This document shows positions 56,493-64,000 of a DNA stretch of 64,000 bases, in pieces; position 1 is the stretch's first letter; the number at the start of each line of letters is the position of its first letter. Source of the DNA: Cypionkella sp. (GTDB taxonomy: Bacteria > Pseudomonadota > Alphaproteobacteria > Rhodobacterales > Rhodobacteraceae); the NCBI GenBank assembly GCA_025458525.1, contig JALOSF010000005.1:1-64000 (forward strand), in the 5' to 3' direction. The translations under genes were made by a program, and so were the position numbers. The notes below the pieces were generated by a model. It had not been told where the DNA came from. It saw only the letters and a program-made list of their open reading frames with translations, and searched no databases.

Positions 56493-57663
56493 CTAGTGGC
56501 GCGCGGCGATATCGGCCCGCGGACCGGCCGCCATGGCGCTCTGGCGCCGTTTCTTGCGGTCGTAATGGCTGGCCACGGCAAACAGCACGCAAAGCCCCGC
56601 AGCAATCAGCGCGGTGTCCAGCAGGACCGAGGGCGGCACGATGGATTTCGTCACCTGCGCGCCATAGGCGAGCACCGTGCTGACCGCAAAAACCGGAAGC
56701 GAGTGGCGCCCCAGCATCACCAGCGGCGCGAGCGCGGGCCGGGCCGCCAACCGCCGCACCACCGGCAGCGCGCTGAGCACATAGGCCAAGGCCAGAATGT
56801 GCAACAGCCGCGGCAGGAACAGAAAACTCTTGTCGAACGAGGTCAGGACCGGCGGAAAGCCCGCGTATTCGTAAAGCAGCCACAGCCCGTGCCCACCCCA
56901 AGCAGACACCTGGGGCACCTGAACCCAGACCGCGGACAGGATCAGAAAGCCTATCGCAAGACGCAAGGGCCAGACGCGCACGGGCAGCACCCGTTCGCCC
57001 CGCCGCAGCGCCAGCCCGGTCACGATGCCCGCCACAAACAGCACCTGCCAGGCGAGGGGGTTGAAGAACCAGCCGTAATCCAATGGATAGGTTGGCATTT
57101 TCACCTTCCACAACCCGACCGCGAACCAAAGGGCCAACGCGGCCAGCATCACCAAGGCAGGTGCCCGCACCGCGGCGAACAAAAGCGCCGGGGCCACCAG
57201 CATAGGCAAATTGATGCGCAAGGGTCACAAGCGGCACCAGATACCGGCCCGGCTCCTCCAACACGGGCAGGATGTTGCGCTTTTCGGCCATCTCAAGGAT
57301 GCCGGTCTGATCTTGGGTCAGCACGAACAGCCCATAGATCGCCACCACCACCACCACATGCACCAGCCAGAGCGTGACCGCCCGCCGCCAGGGCCGCAAC
57401 GCCTCGGCCAGCGTCGGGCGACCGCGCAGGAAGGGGGGGCCATAGGCAAGCGCCGTCGCAATGCCGGACATCAGCACAAAGCCCTCTGCCGCATCGGAAA
57501 AGCCAAAATTGCGCGAGGTGAGGTTTTCCCAGACCGTGCCGGGAATGTGGTTGATGAAGATCATCACCAGCGCAAGGCCGCGCAAAAGATCGATCCGGTG
57601 ATCCCGGACGTGGATGCGATCAGGCAACTTTCGGCTCCGCCGCGCCGCGGACCCAGGTGTCAA
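56493..57663 (-). pseudogene. opgC: OpgC-like membrane acyltransferase (osmoregulated periplasmic glucan), split by an apparent frameshift near 57200
   Basis: N-terminal half DHRIDLLRGLALVMIFINHIPGTVWENLTSRNFGFSDAAEGFVLMSG in frame of ORF 56254-57663; C-terminal transmembrane half INLPMLVAPALLFAAVRAPALVMLAAL... in ORF 56493-57221. Confidence 0.75.
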
Positions 57664-59407
57664 GGATTGTATCGTGCAGCGCGACCACGGGCGGAACAGC
57701 CTGATCCGTCGGCACGCGGAAATGGCCGGGGGCCGCGGTGCGCGAGGTCCACCAGATCAGGACCGGCGCAAAGATCATCGGCAGCGCCACGGGCAGCAGC
57801 CAGAGGGTCAGCACCGGGGCGACAAGCTGTGTGACGGCGATGCCGGCCAGGCCCCAGGCGCTGATCCAGCTGCCCGCAGCCCAGCTTTCCGCGCCGCTCA
57901 GCCCGCCATCGCCCCGGTTGTTGGGCGGCCAGCCGCCATCGCGGCCCAAGAGAACCTGCACCACCGACCGGCACTGAAAGGCAAGAAGGATCGGCGCAAC
58001 AAGCGAAGACACCGCCAGTTCCGACAGCACCGCCCGCAAGCCGTGCAGAGCACCGCCAAAGCCCGCGACCCGCCCCGTCAGCACCGCGTCAAGCCCCACA
58101 AGAACCTTTGGCATGACCAGCAGCCCGAAGATCCCGACCGCAAGGCCGATGGCCTTTGGCGTCTGGTCGTCGGGAAAGGCGGGGAAGGGCCAGTTTTCCT
58201 GCGGGAAATAATCCAACTCTCCGGCCAGCGGGATGGCGGCAATCGACACCAGGATGAAGGCCAGCCAGATCAGCGGCGCGATATAGGAGAAGATGCCTTG
58301 AAACAGCGCAAACCGGCTCCAGCCCAAAAGGCCGGGCGCGGCAAGCACCTTGCTGTGCTGCAAGTTCCCCTGACACCAGCGCCGGTCACGCTTGGCATGG
58401 TCGATGATGTTTTCGGGGCCTTCCTCGAACGAGCCTTCCAGATCATCGTCGAGCCGCACCGTCCAGCCCGCGCGTGCCAGCAGCGCGGCCTCGACGGAAT
58501 CATGGCTCATGATATGGCCGCCAAAGGGGGGTCGGCCCGACAGTTCGGGCAGGCCGCAGCTTTCGGCCCAGGCCCGGATGCGCACAATCGCATTGTGGCC
58601 CCAGAACGGGCCGCTGCGCCCTTGCATCGCGGCCAGGCCGCGGGCAAAGGCGGGCGAATGGAAGCCTGCGGCAAATTGCATGGCGCGGCCAAAGATCGAC
58701 CGCGCGCGGATCACCTTTGGCAGCGTTTGCAGCAGGCCAAGCCGGGGGTCGCCCTCGATCCGCCTGATCATCTCCAGCACGGTCTGGCCTTCCATCAGGC
58801 TGTCGGCGTCAAGGATCAGCGCATAGTCCCAGGCCGCGCCCGAGGCTGTGATGAAGTCTTCGATATTGCCGGCCTTGCGGCCCAGGTTCTTGCTGCGCCG
58901 GCGATAGAACATGCGCCCAGCACCGTTTTGCCGCGCCAGAAGCTGGGCAAACCAGCGATGCTCGGCCGCGGCGATCTCGTCATTGGTGGTGTCGGACAGC
59001 ACCGCAAAATCGATATGCGCCGGATCGCCCGCCGCGCGGATCGACTCGTCCATCGCGGCGATGCGGGCAAAGGTATCCACCGGGTTTTCGTTGTAGATTG
59101 GCACGATCACCACGGTCTTGCCCCGGATCGGCCCCGTCGCCCGCAACGGCTGCGCGCCCGAGCGCGATGTCAACCCTAACAGGGCCGTGGCCGCGCCCCA
59201 GGCCAGCCACCAGGTGGACAGAAGGATAAGCCCCGAGCGAACCCAGTCGATCGCCGAAATCCCGTCGGCGGCCCCATAGACAAAGAACACGCCCCCCGCG
59301 GCCATGGCGGCCAGAAGGCTGGAGGCCAGAGCAAGAAAGCGGGCCCCCATGGCCCGCTGTGCTGCTGTGTCCTTCTGGGCATCCCTCGGATGGGCCGACC
59401 GATCCAT
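57620..59407 (-). CDS. opgH: Glucans biosynthesis glucosyltransferase
   Basis: VVIVPIYNENPVDTFARIAAM, RRRSKNLGRKAGNIEDFI, LILDADSLMEGQTVLEMI, DDDLEGSFEEGPENIIDHAKRDRRWCQGNLQHSKVL. Confidence 0.95.
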   Translation of the reverse strand: MDRSAHPRDAQKDTAAQRAMGARFLALASSLLAAMAAGGVFFVYGAADGISAIDWVRSGLILLSTWWLAWGAATALLGLTSRSGAQPLRATGPIRGKTVVIVPIYNENPVDTFARIAAMDESIRAAGDPAHIDFAVLSDTTNDEIAAAEHRWFAQLLARQNGAGRMFYRRRSKNLGRKAGNIEDFITASGAAWDYALILDADSLMEGQTVLEMIRRIEGDPRLGLLQTLPKVIRARSIFGRAMQFAAGFHSPAFARGLAAMQGRSGPFWGHNAIVRIRAWAESCGLPELSGRPPFGGHIMSHDSVEAALLARAGWTVRLDDDLEGSFEEGPENIIDHAKRDRRWCQGNLQHSKVLAAPGLLGWSRFALFQGIFSYIAPLIWLAFILVSIAAIPLAGELDYFPQENWPFPAFPDDQTPKAIGLAVGIFGLLVMPKVLVGLDAVLTGRVAGFGGALHGLRAVLSELAVSSLVAPILLAFQCRSVVQVLLGRDGGWPPNNRGDGGLSGAESWAAGSWISAWGLAGIAVTQLVAPVLTLWLLPVALPMIFAPVLIWWTSRTAAPGHFRVPTDQAVPPVVALHDTILDTWVRGAAEPKVA

Positions 59408-59410
59408 GGC

Positions 59411-59608
59411 TCAGCCGGTGCGACGCAGACTGTGCTTGATCAGCGGCAAGCGCTGCGCCAAGGCCAGAACGGCGCGCACCAGCGCACCACGCTGGGCAAC
59501 CAGCACCTGCTTTGGCATGGCAAGCGGTGCGACCGGCGGAGCGAAAGGGTCCGCGCCGATGCGCTGCGCCGTGTCAAGATCCGGCAGCCTTGTCATTTGA
59601 ACGGTCAT
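59411..59608 (-). CDS. opgI: Small OpgI-like protein between opgG and opgH
   Basis: 65 aa MTVQMTRLPDLDTAQRIGADPFAPPVAPLAMPKQVLVAQRGALVRAVLALAQRLPLIKHSLRRTG; overlaps the opgG stop (ATGA); position matches opgGIH of Rhodobacter sphaeroides. Confidence 0.6.
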   Translation of the reverse strand: MTVQMTRLPDLDTAQRIGADPFAPPVAPLAMPKQVLVAQRGALVRAVLALAQRLPLIKHSLRRTG

Positions 59609-61215
59609 GCGATCACCCATTGATAAAGCCAGTTTTCGGACAGCTTGCGTCCGTAACCCGCAACATGTGCGACCAGTTCCACGGTATTTGCCTCCTCGGG
59701 CAGAACATCGATGACGAGCCGCCAGATGTTCACCGAGTCGATCTTTGACAAGGTCTTGACCGCAATCTTGCCGCCAGAAATCGTCACGACCGGCTCGATC
59801 TTGGCATCTGCGGGCAAGGAGGCGAGCATGCCGCCCGCGAAATCGACCACGAACTTGCGTGTTCCATCGGTGTTTTCCACGCCCGAAACCCCGCCGATCC
59901 CGGCGCGCGTTTCCTTGACATAGGCGATGTCCGCCGCCGGATCGACGGGCAGTTGCCCCCAATGCAGGCGATAGGCGAATTCGTAAACCTCACCGATCAC
60001 GGGCTTTGCCTCGGGCACCCAGAAGGCGACGATATTGTCGTTCACTTCAAGGTCGGTCGGAATCTCGACAAGGCGCACCGCGCCGCGTCCCCAGTCGCCC
60101 AAGGGTTCGACCAGAAGCGAGGGGCGGCGTTCGTAATGCGACACGGCGTCCTGATAGCTTTCGAAATCGCGGTCGCGCTGCATCAGCCCGAAGGCGCGCG
60201 GATTTTCCTCGACGAACCACGACTCCGACAGCCGCGGCGGGTTGTTGAGCGGGCGCCAGATATAGTCGCCATCGCGGCGGTGAATGGCCAGACCGTCACT
60301 GTCGTGCACGTTGGGGCGGAAATCGTCGAATTCGGCGCGGTTCTTTTCCGAGAACAGGAACATCGACGTCAGCGGCGCCACCCCGACCTGACCCACCTCG
60401 TTGCGGAAGAACAGGCGCGCGGTGACATCCATTTCCGTATCGGTGCCGGGGCGGATGACAAACCGATAGGCCCCGGTGCAGCTTGCGCTTTCAAGGGCGG
60501 CATAGACCGTCACCTCGCGGGCAAAGGGCACGGGCTTTTCCACCCAGAACCGCGAAAAGCGGGGGAATTCCTCGGGTTGGCCCATGCCTGTGTTGATGGC
60601 CAGACCGCGCGCCGACAGGCCATAGCCGGTGTCGCGCCCAAGCGCGCGGAAATAGCTGGCGCCAAGGAAAGCCACAACCTCGTCAAACAGATCCGCGCGG
60701 TTCAGCGGGGCATTCAGGCGAAAGCCCGCAACGCCCGGCAGCGGTTCGTGCAGCGGCACACGGTCCTTGACGCGGTCATAATAGAGAAAATCATCGGTGT
60801 TGAAGATGATCGGCTGCGCGATGCCGCCCTCGACCTCGAACATCGTCACCGGCTCGGCAAACAGCCAGCCAAGGTGGAAGGCATGCATGTGAAAGCCCGC
60901 CTCGGGGCCGGCCCAACGGGCGCGCTTTGGGTTGAACTGCACCGCCTGATAGTCGTCATAGGTGAAGTCGCTGAAGAACCCGGTCGCGATGGTGGCCGGC
61001 GCCTGCGGCGCCTGCGCCAGCACCCGCATTTCCTCGGTCAGCCGATCAAAATCGAACGGCACACCGGCAGAAGCGGCAGCGGGGGCCGCTGGCTCCGTCT
61101 GGGCAAGGGCAGGCCCTGACAGGATGGTGCTGCATTGCAGAATTGCTGCGGCTCCAAAACCCGCCAGAAGGGCGCGGCGTGGCAGATTGACGGATGAACC
61201 CGGTTCGACCGGCAT
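59605..61215 (-). CDS. opgG: Glucans biosynthesis protein, periplasmic
   Basis: Twin-arginine-like signal NLPRRALLAGFGAAAILQ...; FDFDRLTEEMRVLAQAPQAP, DYQAVQFNPKRARWAG, RDFESYQDAVSHYERRPSLLVEPLGDWGRGAVRLVEIPT. Confidence 0.95.
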   Translation of the reverse strand: MPVEPGSSVNLPRRALLAGFGAAAILQCSTILSGPALAQTEPAAPAAASAGVPFDFDRLTEEMRVLAQAPQAPATIATGFFSDFTYDDYQAVQFNPKRARWAGPEAGFHMHAFHLGWLFAEPVTMFEVEGGIAQPIIFNTDDFLYYDRVKDRVPLHEPLPGVAGFRLNAPLNRADLFDEVVAFLGASYFRALGRDTGYGLSARGLAINTGMGQPEEFPRFSRFWVEKPVPFAREVTVYAALESASCTGAYRFVIRPGTDTEMDVTARLFFRNEVGQVGVAPLTSMFLFSEKNRAEFDDFRPNVHDSDGLAIHRRDGDYIWRPLNNPPRLSESWFVEENPRAFGLMQRDRDFESYQDAVSHYERRPSLLVEPLGDWGRGAVRLVEIPTDLEVNDNIVAFWVPEAKPVIGEVYEFAYRLHWGQLPVDPAADIAYVKETRAGIGGVSGVENTDGTRKFVVDFAGGMLASLPADAKIEPVVTISGGKIAVKTLSKIDSVNIWRLVIDVLPEEANTVELVAHVAGYGRKLSENWLYQWVIA

Positions 61216-61264
61216 GATGGCTCCCAAACTCCGATTCGCGAAAAACTCAGGAGATTTCGCAGGT

Positions 61265-61283
61265 TATAGCACGCGGCGCTATA
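61265..61283. promoter_or_regulatory. Inverted repeat TATAGC-N7-GCTATA upstream of opgG
   Basis: Perfect 6-bp dyad about 50 bp upstream of the opgG start. Confidence 0.35.
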
Positions 61284-61498
61284 TCACTTGCGATGCGCCG
61301 ACCGCAATGCTGCCATGCAGCACAATCAACCCTACTCCGTGAGTGTTCAATAACGCCTATAAGGGTTGGTGCGGCGTGTCATTTCGTCAATTCTTGGGGC
61401 CGGTCACGACTGCGGGACGCTTGAAATATAGGCAGATTTCCGCCGATCTTGCAGGCAATCTTCTGAAAAACCGGCAAGGACATGCCGGTGCAAGGCGG

Positions 61499-62554
61499 CT
61501 AGGGCCGCAGGGGCAACTGGTCGAGCACCCGTCCCGCCACGCGGGCGGTATCGTCCCAGCTTGGCAGCGCCGCGCCAAGCCGTGCGGCCGCGCGCGCCAT
61601 GGCCGCCCGCTCGGACCCTTGGGTCAGCATCCGGCGCAGCCCCGCGGCAAAGGCCGCCGGATCCTCGGGCGTGACCAGCAGACCGGCCTCGGCGGGCACC
61701 GTATCGGGCACCGCGCCGGTGCGGCACGACAGGATCGGCAGCCCGTGGGCCATCGCCTCGTCAAACACGATGCCATAGCCTTCGTAGCGGGTGGCCAGCG
61801 CAAAGACCGACGCCCGCGCATAATGGTCGGCCAGCACCTGCTGGCTGACCCGGCCCGCAAGGCGCACCCTGTCGCCCAGCCCCAGACTGGCGTGCAGCAC
61901 ATCCAGAGCCCCGGCATGGGCCGCATCATAGCGCGACCCGATGATGACGGCCTGCCAGTCAAGATCCGTCACCTGCGCCAGCGCGTGCAAAAGGATGTCA
62001 TGGCCCTTGCGCGGGTGCTGGATCCCGACCGACAGGATCAGCGGCGGGTCGGATGGCACCGCCTGCCGCGGCGGCCTGTCGGTCCCCGGCTGGGCGATGG
62101 TGATGCGCGCGGGCGCCACGCCATAATCCGACTGGAGCAGGGCCGCCGTATGCGGGCTGGGCACCAGCACATGGGCGGCATGGGTCAGATTGTCCCGCTC
62201 GGTCCGGTAAAGATGCGCCCGCAGCGCAGGGTCCAGCCCGCTTTCATGCGCCAGAGGGTGATGCAGCATCGCCACCACCGGGGCGGCCATCCGGGCAAGG
62301 ATTGCCGTGTCGATCGATCCGAACACCAGCCCATCGAGGATCAGCGGGCAGGTCGGGGGCAGGGCGGTCAAGCGGGCTGCCGCCTCGGCCATGTCGCGGG
62401 CGTTGGGCACCGGGAATGACCCGCCCAGCTGAATATGGGCCACGTCCCGGCCATGGGCGCGCAGCCCTTCGAGCAGGCGGCGTTCATAGATATAGCCGCC
62501 GGTCAGGGTGGTGATATCGCCGGGGATGGCAAAAGCGGCAGGTCTTTGGGTCAT
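61499..62554 (-). CDS. Glycosyltransferase (GT4-like)
   Basis: LSVGIQHPRKGHDILLHAL, LGDRVRLAGRVSQQVLADHYARASVFALATRYEGYGIVFDEAMAHGLPILSCRTGAVPDTVP; start 62554 inside ORF 61499-63463. Confidence 0.88.
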   Translation of the reverse strand: MTQRPAAFAIPGDITTLTGGYIYERRLLEGLRAHGRDVAHIQLGGSFPVPNARDMAEAAARLTALPPTCPLILDGLVFGSIDTAILARMAAPVVAMLHHPLAHESGLDPALRAHLYRTERDNLTHAAHVLVPSPHTAALLQSDYGVAPARITIAQPGTDRPPRQAVPSDPPLILSVGIQHPRKGHDILLHALAQVTDLDWQAVIIGSRYDAAHAGALDVLHASLGLGDRVRLAGRVSQQVLADHYARASVFALATRYEGYGIVFDEAMAHGLPILSCRTGAVPDTVPAEAGLLVTPEDPAAFAAGLRRMLTQGSERAAMARAAARLGAALPSWDDTARVAGRVLDQLPLRP

Positions 62555-63993
62555 CGACTTTGCTCGGGGGCGTAGATGTGCAGGACCCTGGCCTCGACCG
62601 CGCCCACGGCCGCGTAGCCAAGCGCCGAGAGTGCGGCGACAAGCGCCACCGCGCTCCACAACATGTCGTGATCCGATACCGAGGCAGACAGCGCCATCAG
62701 CGTGCCGATCCCGATGCCGGTTGCCAGCCATTCGACCACCGTCACGGCCAGCACCGCGGCGGGAACGGCCATGCGCGCCGCGGCAAAGAAGGCGGGCAGC
62801 ATGGCCGGGATCTGAAGGCGCACCAGCCGTTGCAGCGGCCCGGCGGCATAGCTGTCGAACACATCGGTCACCTGGCCGGGCGTCTGGCGCAGCCCGTGCA
62901 GGCAGGCCACCAGCGTGGGAAAGAACACCATGACCGCCACAAGCGCGACGGTCCCCACCGCGCCGCGCCCCAGCATCAGCACGATCAGCGGCGCCGTGGT
63001 CACGATCGGAACCGAGCGCAGCGCGATGGCAAGCGGCATCGCCGTGATCGCCAGCCGGGGCAGCAGGGTGAAGGCGATGGCAAGCCCCGCCCCGGCGATC
63101 AGCCCGGCCAGATAGCCGGGGATCAGCAGAACCCCGGTTTCCACCAGCGCCTCGCCCAGGGTTGCGCGGGTCTGCGCGGCATCCGGCTGCCAGAACAGCG
63201 CCGCCAGCACATCTTCGGGCCCTTTGGCGAAAAACGGGTTGACCCCGAACAGCGCAAGCCCGCCGCCCCAAAGCAGCACGACCACGGCAAGCACCGACAC
63301 CGCACCCAGAAGTGCAGCGGCAAGGCCCGCACTGCGCCCGCGCGGCTCGGCGGGCGGCGCAAGGATCATCGGGGGCGCATCGGTCAGCACGCGCCGCGCA
63401 AGCAACCCGATGCCCAGATAGGCCATCACGGCCACCCCCGTGGCCAGTGTGGCGATGGCCCATGTCATCTCGACATCCAGCCCGCGCATCGCCCGCACGG
63501 TCAGCACGCCGATGCCGCGCTCTGCCCCGGTGAATTCCCCGACCATCGCCCCAAGGATCGCTGCCGGGGCGGCAATCTGCAAACCGGCAAACAGATAGGG
63601 CAGCGCCGCCCGCATCCGCACATGGACCAGAGCGGCTAGCCGACCACGCCCGTAGCTGCGCACCAGATCGAACCAGCTGGAGGGCGCGGCGCGCAGGCCG
63701 ACCAGAAGCGGGATCAGCGTGGTGTAATAGACCGCCAGCGCCGCCAACACGATCTGCGGCCCGTCGCCCGGCCCCATCAGCACCCGAAGGATCGGCCCCG
63801 TCGCCACCAGCGGCAGGCAGAAGATCACCAGCGCCACGCCTGTCACCACACGTTGCGCCGCAGGCCAGATCAGCGCCAGCGCGGCAAGTGCGATGGCCGC
63901 CAGATTGCCCAGCACGAACCCGGCCAGCGCATTGGTCAGCGTGGCCGCCAGCGCGCGCCCCATCAGCGCGTGGTTTTCGACCAGATAGCCCAC
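62551..63993 (-). CDS. ABC transporter permease with two tandem SsuC/ThiX-type permease domains (5' end may lie beyond the window)
   Basis: Two copies of the EAA-like permease core: VLAALAVYYTTLIPLLVGLRAAPSSWFDLVRSYGRGRL... and LIVLMLGRGAVGTVALVAVMVFFPTLVACLHGLRQTPGQVTDVFDSYAAG.... Confidence 0.85.
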   Translation of the reverse strand: MGYLVENHALMGRALAATLTNALAGFVLGNLAAIALAALALIWPAAQRVVTGVALVIFCLPLVATGPILRVLMGPGDGPQIVLAALAVYYTTLIPLLVGLRAAPSSWFDLVRSYGRGRLAALVHVRMRAALPYLFAGLQIAAPAAILGAMVGEFTGAERGIGVLTVRAMRGLDVEMTWAIATLATGVAVMAYLGIGLLARRVLTDAPPMILAPPAEPRGRSAGLAAALLGAVSVLAVVVLLWGGGLALFGVNPFFAKGPEDVLAALFWQPDAAQTRATLGEALVETGVLLIPGYLAGLIAGAGLAIAFTLLPRLAITAMPLAIALRSVPIVTTAPLIVLMLGRGAVGTVALVAVMVFFPTLVACLHGLRQTPGQVTDVFDSYAAGPLQRLVRLQIPAMLPAFFAAARMAVPAAVLAVTVVEWLATGIGIGTLMALSASVSDHDMLWSAVALVAALSALGYAAVGAVEARVLHIYAPEQSR

Positions 63994-64000
63994 AACCGCC

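Noticed and set aside
56254-57190. Continuation of the opgC N-terminal frame to 56254
   Set aside because: After the apparent frameshift the frame becomes A/G/R-rich and overlaps the riboswitch; the conserved membrane half is in the other frame.
61499-63463. 654-aa minus ORF as a single protein
   Set aside because: Only the C-terminal 351 aa (from 62554) look like a glycosyltransferase; the upstream part is out-of-frame shadow of the permease gene.

Overview
This 64 kb window is high-GC and almost wholly coding. Gene content and operon style suggest an alphaproteobacterium, probably Rhodobacteraceae-like; this is inference, as there is no rRNA or marker gene to confirm it. Main modules, left to right: (i) a ThuA-like/GATase1-fold protein and a type-2 glycerate kinase sharing a TAAAATCGATTTG motif; (ii) a LysR-controlled hydroxyquinol/resorcinol-type aromatic catabolic operon with two intradiol dioxygenases, an MhqO-like VOC protein, an MhqD-like hydrolase, maleylacetate reductase, a Liv-type ABC importer and an FAD hydroxylase; (iii) GNAT, small proteins and a Crp/Fnr regulator; (iv) a thuR-thuEFGKAB-like trehalose/disaccharide operon with matched LacI operators; (v) an amidohydrolase/Dpp-type ABC/amidohydrolase/PuuE-like deacetylase cluster, interrupted by an antisense, signal-peptide-less solute-binding-protein-like gene (candidate non-contiguous operon); (vi) a DeoR-BtpA/SgcQ-SIS-PfkB-SIS carbohydrate cluster of unknown substrate; (vii) an Asp/Glu racemase and an orphan transketolase/PDH-E1-like protein; (viii) a LuxR/LuxI pair with a possible RBS-sequestering hairpin at luxI; (ix) modE-modABC; (x) a GAF-Fis regulator lacking AAA+ plus aldehyde dehydrogenase with a strong palindrome; (xi) a TPP riboswitch with ykoF-thiXZY-like genes; (xii) opgGIH plus an apparently frameshifted opgC; (xiii) a glycosyltransferase coupled to a tandem-fused ABC permease running off the window. 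No rRNA, tRNA, CRISPR array or transposon was recognised. All family calls come from reading the sequence; no database search was run.
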